A DNA stretch of 64,000 bases from SZAS-103 sp038216155. Lineage in GTDB: Bacteria; Pseudomonadota; Gammaproteobacteria; Xanthomonadales; Xanthomonadaceae. The DNA lies in NCBI GenBank assembly GCA_038216155.1, contig JBBQQH010000004.1:1-64000 (forward strand), in the 5' to 3' direction. The notes under the pieces were generated by a model, which was not told where the DNA came from, did no database searches, and worked only from the letters and a program-made list of their open reading frames with translations. The translations under genes were made by a program, and so were the position numbers. This document shows, piece after piece, positions 28,069-37,550 of the stretch (the stretch's first letter is position 1; every line of letters starts with the position of its first letter).

Positions 28069-31000
28069 GTTCGTCAATACACACGGCGCAGGCCGAGATC
28101 GCCACGAGCGATCCCGGAGTCGATATGAGCCTGCATGGCACGCAACTGATTCAGGCCAGCGCCGGCACCGGCAAGACCTTCACCCTGGCCACGCTGGTAA
28201 CGCGGCTGGTGATCGAGCGCGGATTGTCGATGGCGCAAATCCTGGTCGTCACCTACACCGAAGCAGCGACCCAGGAATTGCGCGAACGATTGCGTGAACG
28301 ATTGCAGCGCGCCGTGCAGATTGCCCAAACGCTGTCCACAGGCGTCGCAAGCGAAGCGGTGCCTAGCTACAGCAAAGCCGGCGACGCGATCACCGCATTG
28401 TTGATCGAGCGCCAACTGCAAAGCGAATCCCCACCCGCACTGCACGCGCGTCTGCAACGCGCGGCGCAGGAAATCGATCTGGCGGCGGTGCACACGATTC
28501 ATGGATTCTGCGCGCGTACGCTGTCCGAACACGCGCTGGAAGGCGGTCGCGGACTGACGCCGCTGGAAATGATCGGCAGCGAAAAACCGCTGCTTGCCGA
28601 ACTGGCGATCGACCTGTGGCGCTCGCTTGGCGCCGATGACCAGCACGCACAAGCGCTGCAGCGACGCTGGAAGCAGCCGTCCGGACTTGAGCGCGATCTC
28701 GCCGCGCTACTAAAGGCCGATCCGTTGTTGCCTGCAATGAGCGTTGCAGGATCCGATCCATCGCCAGCGCTCGCCAGTGCGGCAATCGCGCTGCGTGCTG
28801 CGCTACTGGAATGTGCCGCTAGCGCTCGGGCGGATATGGCAGCGGCCATGCATCAAAAAGTGTTGAGCGGAAACAAGTATCAAGTCAGGACAGTCGATTC
28901 CGTATGGGACGCGCTGCATAGGTGGGTACAGGTCGGTGCATCCTCGACGTTCGCGCACGAGAAACTTGAACTGCTTGGCAATCGCAAACTCGCAACCAGC
29001 GCCAACAAGGGACGCGACGCGGAGCTCCCCTGTTCGGAATTGTTTACGCAGGTCGACGCATACCTCGACGCACGCGACGCCGTTGACGCCTTCATCGAAC
29101 GCGGCGAGATTGCACTTGTTCATCACGTTCGTACGCTCGGACAGCAACGGCTGGCAGCGATGAAGCAACGCCAGCAGGTGCAGAGTTTCGATGACCTGAT
29201 CAACGATCTGCACGCCGCGCTGGACGGCGAACATGCTGAACCACTGATCAAAGCGCTGCGTACCCGCTATACGGTGGCGCTGGTGGATGAGTTTCAGGAC
29301 ACCGACGCGCGTCAGTGGAGCATCTTCCGCCGCGTATTCGGCTCAGACGACGTACACGCAGGTGTTGACCCAGCGAGCACACGCGCGCTGTTCCTGATCG
29401 GCGATCCCAAGCAGGCGATCTACCGCTTTCGCGGCGGCGATGTGCACACCTATCTCGACGCCGCAGCCACGGTCAAAGCGGACAACCGACACGCGCTGCG
29501 GCGCAACTTTCGTTCGCGTCCGCTGCTGCTGGAGGCAGTCAACGCGTTATATGCGAATGCAGGTGAGTCGGCCTTCAGCGAGCCGGGCATCGATTACGAA
29601 CCGGTCGCGGCTGGCGGCAGCATCACTGATGATTCGTACCAGCGCGATGGACGCAACGCGCCCGCGCTGACCTTGCGCGTGCTGCCGACGCCCGAGCATG
29701 GCGGCCCTGCATTCAATGCCGAAACCTCACGTGAGCATGCGGCGCGATCGTGCGCGGTCGAGATCCACACACTACTTACTGAAAGCCGCGCTGACAGCGC
29801 GCGCATTGACGACCGCGTCCTCAGACCCGGCGACCTCGCCGTGCTGGTTGCACGGCACGCCGATGCCGCGCGCATGCAGCGCGTGCTGGCCGAGTGCGGC
29901 ATCGCCAGCGTTGCGGCAGGGCGGCATAGCGTGTTGCACGGAACCGTAGCGCAGGAAATTATCTGGCTGCTGGAGGCGCTGCTGCGACCGGCAGATCCGT
30001 CACGCATGCGCGCTGCGCTGGCCAGCGTGCTACTCGGTCTGGACGCCGCAGCCATCGTGCGGCTTGAACACGATTCCGAATGGAAGTCGCAGCACGCGCT
30101 AGAACTGCAGGCGTGGGGCGAGCGCTGGCGCCGCTACGGGCCATTGGCGTTGCTCGAAGCAGTGTGCGCGGCGAACGTGCCGCGCCTGTTGACGCTGAGC
30201 GATGGCGAGCGCCGACTCACTGATGCGTTGCAGATCGCCGAACTGTTGCAAGAGGCTGTCGCCCATACGACCGGGCTGCAAGGCCAGCTCGACTGGCTGC
30301 AAGCGCAAATTGCCGACGCCGATCGCGAAGACGAAGCGCGCCAATTGCGGTTGGAGTCCGACGCGGATCGCGTACAGATCGTGACCCTGCACAAGAGCAA
30401 GGGACTGCAATATCCGCTGGTATTCCTGCCGTTCGTGGGTATCGGCCAGAGTGCAAAAAGCAGCAACGTCCTCGACTATTACCACGACGGTCGACGTGTC
30501 ACCCAGTTGCAATCCGCACGCGTGATCGGCGAGGAGCTCGCGTGGAAGGCGGCCAAGCTCGAAGCAACCAAACAATTCGAGGCCGAATCCATGCGCCTCT
30601 TATATGTTGGTCTGACGCGCGCGCGCCACTCTCTGTGGATTGCGACAGGAGCGTTGTACAGCAACGAAAAATCGGCACTGGAAAAATTGCCCGGGGCGCG
30701 TGCGAATGCGATCGATCCGGCCATGATTGCCTCGGGCGCCATCGTGATCGACAACGCGCCGCTGCCAGGGTATCTGCCCAAACCGTTGCCGGCGCTTCCG
30801 GCGCTCTCACGGCCAGTAGTGCGAGTCGCCCAGCGCGCGCTGCGTCGCGACTGGTGGGTGTACAGCTTTTCGCAACTCGCGCGCAGCCCGGCGCAGGCAT
30901 TCGCAGTGGCTGTTGCAGACGCGGATGCGACAGTCGCGTCCGCATCGATTGCTCAGGGTGGTAGCGCCGCCGACGAGTTGCACGCCGCAAACCATCAGGC

Positions 31001-31766
31001 AGCGGAGCCGCAATCCGGCTTCGGCGGAGCACGCTTCGGCAGCGCACTACACGAAGCGTTGGAAAACATCGTGTTTGAACGCTGGCTCGACTGGCGCGAT
31101 CCATTCCCGCCACCAGACGATGCCGAAGCCTTGCGCGCGGCGCTGCGTACGCAAGGCTACGTCGATGCGGATGTTGAACTGGCGCTACCGCTGTTGACGA
31201 CGCTGGTGCGCGAGACGCTCAACGTGCGACTACCCGAAGGCGCGCGACTCGCTGCGATACGGGGATCCGATCGTCTCGCTGAAATGGAATTTTATTTCCA
31301 TATGGAACCGACGTCGGTCGAAGCAGTGATCACGTTGTTGCATACGCACGGGCTGATTCTGCAGCGGCAGGCATTCGGCCTGCGCGGCAGGATTGAAGGC
31401 TTGATGACCGGCAAGATCGATTTGGTCTACGCATTCGAGGGCAAGCTGCACGTGCTCGACTACAAATCCAATCGTCTGCCCGACTACAGCGCGGACACGC
31501 TAACGGCAGCAATGCGCGACAGCGAATACGATCTTCAATATCTGATCTATACACTGGCGCTGCATCGCTGGCTGCGCTTTCGACGCGGCGACGCTTACGA
31601 CTACGATCGCGATATTGGCGGCGTGCGTTATCTGTTTTGTCGCGGGCTGGATGCCGCATCGCCCACATCCCCAGGCATCTTTGCCTGCAAGCCGCCGCGT
31701 GCATTGATCGAAACGCTGGACGCGCTGTTTGCGAGCGACACGCTCGCGCGCGAGGTCACGACATGA
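28065..31766 (+). CDS. recB: Exodeoxyribonuclease V beta subunit RecB
   Basis: RecB is the 3'-5' helicase and nuclease of RecBCD. The 1233-residue product has Walker A ASAGTGKT (31-38), helicase motif II VDEFQDTD, motif III IGDPKQAIYRFRGGD, motif V VQIVTLHKSKGLQYP, and the C-terminal nuclease motif VLDYKSN near residue 1131. Length is close to E. coli RecB (1180). It overlaps recC by 4 bases (ATGA) and recD in the same way, so the three genes form one coupled unit. The ptrA gene that separates recC and recB in E. coli is absent here. Confidence 0.97.
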   Translation: MSSSIHTAQAEIATSDPGVDMSLHGTQLIQASAGTGKTFTLATLVTRLVIERGLSMAQILVVTYTEAATQELRERLRERLQRAVQIAQTLSTGVASEAVPSYSKAGDAITALLIERQLQSESPPALHARLQRAAQEIDLAAVHTIHGFCARTLSEHALEGGRGLTPLEMIGSEKPLLAELAIDLWRSLGADDQHAQALQRRWKQPSGLERDLAALLKADPLLPAMSVAGSDPSPALASAAIALRAALLECAASARADMAAAMHQKVLSGNKYQVRTVDSVWDALHRWVQVGASSTFAHEKLELLGNRKLATSANKGRDAELPCSELFTQVDAYLDARDAVDAFIERGEIALVHHVRTLGQQRLAAMKQRQQVQSFDDLINDLHAALDGEHAEPLIKALRTRYTVALVDEFQDTDARQWSIFRRVFGSDDVHAGVDPASTRALFLIGDPKQAIYRFRGGDVHTYLDAAATVKADNRHALRRNFRSRPLLLEAVNALYANAGESAFSEPGIDYEPVAAGGSITDDSYQRDGRNAPALTLRVLPTPEHGGPAFNAETSREHAARSCAVEIHTLLTESRADSARIDDRVLRPGDLAVLVARHADAARMQRVLAECGIASVAAGRHSVLHGTVAQEIIWLLEALLRPADPSRMRAALASVLLGLDAAAIVRLEHDSEWKSQHALELQAWGERWRRYGPLALLEAVCAANVPRLLTLSDGERRLTDALQIAELLQEAVAHTTGLQGQLDWLQAQIADADREDEARQLRLESDADRVQIVTLHKSKGLQYPLVFLPFVGIGQSAKSSNVLDYYHDGRRVTQLQSARVIGEELAWKAAKLEATKQFEAESMRLLYVGLTRARHSLWIATGALYSNEKSALEKLPGARANAIDPAMIASGAIVIDNAPLPGYLPKPLPALPALSRPVVRVAQRALRRDWWVYSFSQLARSPAQAFAVAVADADATVASASIAQGGSAADELHAANHQAAEPQSGFGGARFGSALHEALENIVFERWLDWRDPFPPPDDAEALRAALRTQGYVDADVELALPLLTTLVRETLNVRLPEGARLAAIRGSDRLAEMEFYFHMEPTSVEAVITLLHTHGLILQRQAFGLRGRIEGLMTGKIDLVYAFEGKLHVLDYKSNRLPDYSADTLTAAMRDSEYDLQYLIYTLALHRWLRFRRGDAYDYDRDIGGVRYLFCRGLDAASPTSPGIFACKPPRALIETLDALFASDTLAREVTT

Positions 31767-33667
31767 GCCTGCTGCGCGAACTCGAACGCGGCGGCTGGTT
31801 GCGCGCAATCGATCATGCCTTTGCGGCAAGCTTGTTGCGTCTCGACCCAGACACCAGCGATGCGGTCGCATCCGCTGCTGCGCTGACATCGCGCGCGCTC
31901 GCCAACGGCCATAGTTGTTTGCGCATTGCGAACGTCACCGCCCTGTTGCAGGAGTTGGCGCCTGATCGCCCGCAACCCGCGCTGCCTTCGCACGATGAAT
32001 GGCTCGCCGCACTGCGCGCATCGCGTTGGATTGGCGTCGCCAGCGACGACACGCCGGAAGATCGTCTGCACGGCGTGCCGTTGGTGCTCGAACACGATGC
32101 GTTGTATCTGCGCCGCTATCGCGACTACGAATGGCGGCTGGCGCACGCGTTGACGATACGCAGCGGTGTGCCATCGCTGGACGCGAACGACACCGAACTC
32201 AGCAAACGCATGTGCACGCTGTTTCCCGCAAGCGACAGCGCGGTCGACCTGCAGGCGCTGGCGACATTGCTGGCGTTGTCCTCGCCGCTCAGCTTGATTA
32301 CTGGCGGTCCCGGAACCGGCAAGACCAGCGTGATCGCGCGGCTGTTGGTGCTACTGGTCGAACATGCGCAACGCAACAGCGAGTCACCGCCGCGCATCGC
32401 TCTCGCGGCGCCGACCGGCAAAGCTGCCGCGCGGCTGGCCGAAGCGGTGCGCGAGAATCTCGATACGTTGCTGGCGCGCGGCGCGATCACGCAATCGCTG
32501 GTGGACGCGATTCCCGCCAGCGCGCAAACCGTGCATCGCCTGCTTGGCTGGCGCAGCGACAGCATCGAGTTTCGGCATGATGCCAACAATCCGCTGGCGG
32601 CCGACGTGGTCATCATCGATGAGGCATCGATGATCGACTTGCCACTGATGACGCGACTGGTCGACGCGGTGCCGGCGCAGGCGCGGCTGATCCTGCTCGG
32701 CGATCGCGATCAGTTGGCGTCGGTGGAAACCGGCGATGTGCTGGCCGCGCTGTGCGACGCGGCCGGCGATGGACGCGCGTTTGCTCCCGCGTTTGCAGTG
32801 AGCGTCGGGACGTTGCTGGGAAAATCGGTGCCAGTGCTTGTCAATGATGGCGCTCCTGCAACCGTGCGCAGCGTGCTCGCCGGCCATCGCGTTGATCTGC
32901 AACGCAGCTATCGCCAGCACACAGATTTCGACCTCGCTCCGTTGGCTGCTGCGGTGCGCATCGGCGACGCGCAAGGCGCAATTGACGGCCTGCGCGCGCA
33001 GGCGCATCGGGGAGTGGAGTGGTTGCAGCCAGACGGACGAGAGCCGTGGCCGTGGCTTCAGGCGCACGCGTTGCCGCAGTTTCGCGCGCTGGCGCAGGCC
33101 ACCGAACCGCAGGTCGCTCTGCGGATGGCACGCGAATTGCGTTTGCTGACCGCGTTACGTCATGGGCCGTGCGGCAGCGAAACCCTCAACGCACAGATTG
33201 CCAGCGCGTTGCGCCCGCGAATCGACGGCGCCTTCCACGGCCAGCTGTTGATGGTCACGCAAAACAGCTACGCGCAAGGATTGTTCAACGGCGACACGGG
33301 GGTAGTCTGGGGCGAGGGTGCTTCGGCGCAGGTCTTTTTCCAGACCGATGAGGGCTTGCGCGCCTGGCCACTCGCTCAGTTGCCCGCGCATGAACCCGCA
33401 TGGGCACTGACCGTGCACAAGGCGCAGGGATCGGAGTTTGAGCGCGTCGTCTTGTTGCTGCCCGACAGCGACGCACGCGTGCTTGGTCGCGAACTGCTGT
33501 ACACCGGCATCACCCGCTGCCGAAATGGGCTGGTGTTGTGGGCGAGTGAATCAACCCTGCGCAATGCCATCGGTCGCCGCGGCCAGCGCGCGTCCGGCTT
33601 GGCGCGACGCTTCACCGCGCGCTCAACGGCGCACACAGATACGCCGAGCGAACAAGCTTCGCGTTAG
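31763..33667 (+). CDS. recD: Exodeoxyribonuclease V alpha subunit RecD
   Basis: RecD is the 5'-3' SF1B helicase of RecBCD. From the ATG at 31763 the product is 634 residues (E. coli 608), with Walker A GGPGTGKTS at 181-189, motif II IDEASMID, motif III LLGDRDQLASVE, and C-terminal motif ALTVHKAQGSEFERV. An in-frame start 126 bases upstream would overlap recB extensively and is rejected in favour of the ATGA overlap. Confidence 0.96.
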   Translation: MSLLRELERGGWLRAIDHAFAASLLRLDPDTSDAVASAAALTSRALANGHSCLRIANVTALLQELAPDRPQPALPSHDEWLAALRASRWIGVASDDTPEDRLHGVPLVLEHDALYLRRYRDYEWRLAHALTIRSGVPSLDANDTELSKRMCTLFPASDSAVDLQALATLLALSSPLSLITGGPGTGKTSVIARLLVLLVEHAQRNSESPPRIALAAPTGKAAARLAEAVRENLDTLLARGAITQSLVDAIPASAQTVHRLLGWRSDSIEFRHDANNPLAADVVIIDEASMIDLPLMTRLVDAVPAQARLILLGDRDQLASVETGDVLAALCDAAGDGRAFAPAFAVSVGTLLGKSVPVLVNDGAPATVRSVLAGHRVDLQRSYRQHTDFDLAPLAAAVRIGDAQGAIDGLRAQAHRGVEWLQPDGREPWPWLQAHALPQFRALAQATEPQVALRMARELRLLTALRHGPCGSETLNAQIASALRPRIDGAFHGQLLMVTQNSYAQGLFNGDTGVVWGEGASAQVFFQTDEGLRAWPLAQLPAHEPAWALTVHKAQGSEFERVVLLLPDSDARVLGRELLYTGITRCRNGLVLWASESTLRNAIGRRGQRASGLARRFTARSTAHTDTPSEQASR

Positions 33668-33696
33668 CATGTTGCTGGACTCTTGCGGAGAACGCG

Positions 33697-34050
33697 ATGG
33701 CTTGGCTGATCACAAAATACATGCTGACGGCGGCGGTGGTGGTGATCGTGTCGGAGGCAGCCAAGCGCAGCGACAAGCTAGGCGGCTTGATCGCCGCGCT
33801 GCCGCTGGTGACATTTCTTGCGTTGATCTGGTTGTACGTGGAAAAGCAGCCACAGGAGAAGATCGCCAATCACGCCTGGTATACATTCTGGTATGTGCTG
33901 CCGACGCTGCCGATGTTCGTCGCATTTCCCGTGTTGCTGCCGCGACTGGGGTTCTGGCTGACCATGCTGTCCAGTATCGGCATCACCTTGGTGTGCTTCG
34001 GTTTGTTTGCGCTGGCCGTGCGCCAGTTCGGCATCCAGTTGCTGCCGTGA
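33697..34050 (+). CDS. DUF3147 family membrane protein
   Basis: The 117-residue protein has four hydrophobic segments and opens MAWLITKYMLTAAVVVIVSE, followed by KRSDKLGGLIAALPLVT, which I recognise as the DUF3147 pattern. The function is unknown. It begins 29 bases after recD on the same strand and 82 bases before folE. Confidence 0.82.
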   Translation: MAWLITKYMLTAAVVVIVSEAAKRSDKLGGLIAALPLVTFLALIWLYVEKQPQEKIANHAWYTFWYVLPTLPMFVAFPVLLPRLGFWLTMLSSIGITLVCFGLFALAVRQFGIQLLP

Positions 34051-34132
34051 ACCAGCGCCGCGATTCAGCCAGCGGGCATCACTCTACGAAACGGTTTGAA
34101 CTGGACATTGCGAATCAGTCGATGGAGGCAAC

Positions 34133-34753
34133 ATGAGCAACGTGCAATGCGGCGGCGATACCCCTTACGCGGGCCCCGAGGTCAGTCGCGAGCAAGCCGA
34201 GGATGCAGTGCGCGTGCTGCTGCGCTGGGCTGGCGAAAACCCCGATCGTGAAGGGCTTCTGGATACGCCCAAGCGCGTGGTCAAGGCCTACGAGGACTGG
34301 TTTTCTGGCTATCGCACGGATCCAGCCGAATATCTTGCGCGAACCTTCAAGGAAGTCGCCGGCTACGACGAGTTGATTGTGTTGCGCGATATTGAATTCG
34401 AAAGCCACTGCGAACATCACATGGCGCCGATCATCGGCAAGGTGCATATTGGTTATCTGCCCGACGGCAAAGTGGTGGGCATCAGCAAGCTGGCGCGGGT
34501 GGTCGAATCGTATGCGCGGCGCTTTCAGGTGCAGGAAAAACTGACCTCGCAGATTGCCGGTTGCATCCAGCACGTGCTGGCGCCGCGCGGAGTGGGCGTG
34601 GTGGTGGTTGGCGCGCACGAATGCATGACTACGCGCGGCATCCACAAGCGCGGCGTCAGCATGATCACCTCGCAGATGCTCGGTACCTTTCGCGAGGATG
34701 CACGCACGCGCGCCGAGTTCCTGCGCTTCATCGACGTTGGCACCGGGCACTGA
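34133..34753 (+). CDS. folE: GTP cyclohydrolase I
   Basis: FolE converts GTP to 7,8-dihydroneopterin triphosphate, the first step of folate and tetrahydropterin synthesis. The 206-residue protein shows the zinc site and active-site motifs ESHCEHHMAPIIGKVHIGY and VVVGAHECMTTRGIHK, and GISKLARVVESYARRFQ. GGAGG sits 4 bases before the ATG. It may also supply pterin for the phenylalanine hydroxylase in this window. A run of seven T at about 34771-34777, shortly after the stop, may mark the transcript end, but no convincing stem was found. Confidence 0.97.
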   Translation: MSNVQCGGDTPYAGPEVSREQAEDAVRVLLRWAGENPDREGLLDTPKRVVKAYEDWFSGYRTDPAEYLARTFKEVAGYDELIVLRDIEFESHCEHHMAPIIGKVHIGYLPDGKVVGISKLARVVESYARRFQVQEKLTSQIAGCIQHVLAPRGVGVVVVGAHECMTTRGIHKRGVSMITSQMLGTFREDARTRAEFLRFIDVGTGH

Positions 34754-34846
34754 ACGGACGTCACGCGGTTTTTTTGCGAGCCGGGTAATCATCCGCCACG
34801 CGTCAGGGACTAGGCGCTGAGGCCGCGCAGACGGAGCAGTGCAGGG

Positions 34847-36031
34847 ATGTCGAAACAATCCGCCAGAAACTTTTCACGCAAGACCGAACGCGCGAGTGCG
34901 TCTGCCCCGCCGGCGCCCGAGCGCGCGGACGAGATCGAAAGCGCTAAAGCCGCGGGCCTGGTGTATGTGCGCGACAGTAGTCCAGGAATTCGTCGTCGCC
35001 GCACCGGCAAGAACTTTTCGTACGTCGATACCAGCGGTAAACGCACGCACGATGCGGCGACGCTCGAGCGCATCCGCAAGTTGGCGATTCCCCCGGCGTA
35101 TAACGACGTCTGGATCTGCGCCAATCCGCGTGGCCATCTGCAGGCGACGGGCCGCGACGCGCGCGGACGCAAGCAATACCGCTATCACCCGCGCTGGCGC
35201 AGTGAACGCGACCAGGACAAGTTCGGCCACATGCTCGAATTCGTGCGCGCGCTGCCGGCCTTGCGTCGCCGCGTGCGTCGTGATTTCGCGCTGCCTGGCC
35301 TGCCCCGCGACAAGGTGCTGGCCACCGTGGTCGCGCTGCTGGCGCAGACGCTGATCCGGGTCGGCAATGCCGCGTATGCGCGTGAGAACAAGTCGTTCGG
35401 GCTGACCACGCTGCGCAATAGGCATCTGTCGTTTGCGCGAGGCGGTGGTGCGCAGTTCTCGTTTCGGGGCAAGAGCGGGCTCGACCATGAGATCGCGATC
35501 AACGACGCGCGCCTGATCAAGTTGGTCCGGCGCTGTCAGGAGCTGCCGGGGCAGCAGTTATTTCAGTACGTCGACGATGACGGTGTGCGGCATCCACTCG
35601 ACTCCAGCCAAGTCAACGCCTACCTGCACGATGCGATGGGCGGCGAGTTTACTGCCAAGGATTTCCGTACCTGGGGCGGCACCCTCGCCGCGCTTGTGGT
35701 GTTCTCGCAAGTGCCGTTGCCGGAAGCACTCACCGGCAATCTGCCTGGCGAATCGGCACTGCGCCATCAGGAAGCAGAAGCGGTAAAACAGGTTGCCGCC
35801 CTACTGCGCAACACGCCCAGCGTGTGTCGCAAATGCTATATCCATCCGGAAGTGTTCGTCGCGTGGCGCGAGGGCGTGTTGCGCAAAGCGATACCAGAAA
35901 ATCCGCTGCGCGCGCCACAGAAACTCGAAGTGCTGGCCGAGGCGTTTCTGCGCCGGCGCTTGAAGGCAAAGGCGCGCGCCAGCTCAGCCGCTGGCAGCCG
36001 GAAACGTGCTGCGACGAAGTCGTTGCATTGA
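34847..36031 (+). CDS. Type IB DNA topoisomerase (poxvirus-like)
   Basis: The enzyme relaxes supercoils through a 3'-phosphotyrosyl intermediate. The 394-residue protein has the bacterial/poxvirus TopIB layout: an N-terminal DNA-clamp domain (about 35-135, with RIRKLAIPPAYNDVWI) and a catalytic domain with LIRVGNAAYARENKSFGLTT, RTWGGTLAAL and CRKCYIHPEV. Tyr331 in the last motif is the likely nucleophile. The extra Ser/Ala-rich N-terminal 30 residues and the basic C-terminal tail fit the bacterial branch. Confidence 0.93.
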   Translation: MSKQSARNFSRKTERASASAPPAPERADEIESAKAAGLVYVRDSSPGIRRRRTGKNFSYVDTSGKRTHDAATLERIRKLAIPPAYNDVWICANPRGHLQATGRDARGRKQYRYHPRWRSERDQDKFGHMLEFVRALPALRRRVRRDFALPGLPRDKVLATVVALLAQTLIRVGNAAYARENKSFGLTTLRNRHLSFARGGGAQFSFRGKSGLDHEIAINDARLIKLVRRCQELPGQQLFQYVDDDGVRHPLDSSQVNAYLHDAMGGEFTAKDFRTWGGTLAALVVFSQVPLPEALTGNLPGESALRHQEAEAVKQVAALLRNTPSVCRKCYIHPEVFVAWREGVLRKAIPENPLRAPQKLEVLAEAFLRRRLKAKARASSAAGSRKRAATKSLH

Positions 36032-36164
36032 TGCGTTGAAATGAAAGCGATCCATTGTCGATGGCAGACTCGTCGGCGCGTTGGTCGCGACGGCGCTGAG
36101 TGCGATTCCAATCGACGCCCGGATTGACGCAATCGCTGGCCGCTTACGGAGCAACCTGGTGACA

Positions 36165-37340
36165 CTAGTTGCGATTGACTTGCGCCCAGTCGGCGATTTG
36201 CCTCGCCAGCGCTCGCAATTGTTTCGGCTCGACGTGCAGATGCGGCGCGATTCGCAAGCGGCCGTTGCGTTGAGTAAAGAGCACGTTGCTGGCGCGCAAG
36301 TGCGAGGCCAGCGCATCGACGCGTTCTGCGTGGGGCTGTAACGCACAGAAATGCGCGCACTCGCCAGCGGGCAACCAGGCATCGAGACCCTGTTCGCGCA
36401 ACGCATCAAGCAGGATGCGAGTGCGCAAGCGCAACCCATCGCCAATCGCCGGCGCTCGCCATTCAAGGATTTGCCGCAACGCGACTTCGGCCATCGCCAG
36501 CCGCGGTCGATCGCTGACGCCATCGGCATCAAAGCGGCGTGCGCCCGACAACGGTACGGTGCTCAATCCGGCATCGTCGCGCCACAACGCATCACTATCA
36601 TTCGCCACCCAGCCGTCCTCCAGCGGCACGCCTGCTTCGCGCCAGTGCGGTGCAGCCCACAGCCAGCTCAAGCCGTACGGTCCGAGCAACCATTTGTAGC
36701 CGACTGCGACCACGAAGTCCGGTTGCCAACGATCGATCTGAGCTGGCAGCGCGCCCAGGCTCTGGCTCAGATCCAGCACCAGCCGCGCACCGAGTTCGCG
36801 CGCACGCGCCGAGATGGCGGTCAGATCTAGCAGCGTCCCGTCCTGCCAATGCACCTGTGGCAGCGCCAGCACGCGAATTTCGGGATGTGCTTCCAGTGCC
36901 TGCAACACCGCGTGCGTCCAGTCGCTGCCATCATTGCGAACGGCGGTCACGATGCGCGCGCCGACGTCCTCGCAGCGACGGATCCACGGCAGCCGATTGG
37001 AAGGAAACTGCCGATCAAGCAGCAACACGGCATCGCCGCGCTGCAATGGAAGGTTGCGGGCGGCGAGGCTGAGGCCGTACGCGGCCGATGGAATCAGCGC
37101 TATCGCCTCGCTATCGCCGTCGAACAGTTGCGCGGCGAGGGCACGCACGTTTTCGATCTGCGCGCGCCAGTGTTCTCCGAACCAGCCGGTCGCCGATTCG
37201 CGCAACGCACGCTCGCCAGCGGCGCGCATGGCACGCAGCGGTGGTCCGTGCGCGGCACTGTCGAGATACAACACACCTTCGGGCAGCGCGAATGCCTCGG
37301 CAGCGCGGTCGAACGGTAGCGGTGGCACGTCGATAGTCAT
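36165..37340 (-). CDS. PLP-dependent class V aminotransferase-fold protein, EgtE candidate
   Basis: The 391-residue protein has the class V (cysteine desulfurase-like) fold: LYLDSAAHGPP near the N-terminus, SAAYGLSLAARN, an acidic residue pairing with the cofactor (D190 in VLDLSQSLG) and the cofactor lysine K216 in VAVGYKWLLGPYG. Members include transaminases, desulfurases and C-S lyases. It lies back to back with egtB-egtD with 210 bases between. Because ergothioneine synthesis needs a PLP C-S lyase (EgtE) that is also class V, this is a good candidate, but the position is the only evidence. The ATG at 37340 is preferred over one 18 bases upstream. Confidence 0.8.
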   Translation of the reverse strand: MTIDVPPLPFDRAAEAFALPEGVLYLDSAAHGPPLRAMRAAGERALRESATGWFGEHWRAQIENVRALAAQLFDGDSEAIALIPSAAYGLSLAARNLPLQRGDAVLLLDRQFPSNRLPWIRRCEDVGARIVTAVRNDGSDWTHAVLQALEAHPEIRVLALPQVHWQDGTLLDLTAISARARELGARLVLDLSQSLGALPAQIDRWQPDFVVAVGYKWLLGPYGLSWLWAAPHWREAGVPLEDGWVANDSDALWRDDAGLSTVPLSGARRFDADGVSDRPRLAMAEVALRQILEWRAPAIGDGLRLRTRILLDALREQGLDAWLPAGECAHFCALQPHAERVDALASHLRASNVLFTQRNGRLRIAPHLHVEPKQLRALARQIADWAQVNRN

Positions 37341-37550
37341 GCGCGCACTGTAATCCACGCCGTTGACAACCCGCAGAAATGATCATCAACCTCGATCACC
37401 AGGCTGAACCATGCCATCACGCGAAGTTCGCGGCGATTGGACGATGCTGCGCGCTGACGTTTACCCTGCCTGTGCCATGTCCGTCGCGCCCCGCTCCCCG
37501 ACACTGCGCCCACTCTTGTCTCGCCGTCGCGCGAGGCGGCGTCCGTCGGC

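Noticed and set aside
24634..33667. A new defence system in the recC-recB-recD region
   Set aside because: All three proteins show ordinary RecBCD motifs and lengths, so this is housekeeping repair.
34771..34777. Seven-T run after folE as a possible terminator
   Set aside because: Only a weak five-pair stem with a long loop could be drawn, so it is not listed as a terminator.
37363..37368. Perfect TTGACA between the aminotransferase gene and egtB as a promoter
   Set aside because: No acceptable -10 hexamer lies 16-18 bases downstream.
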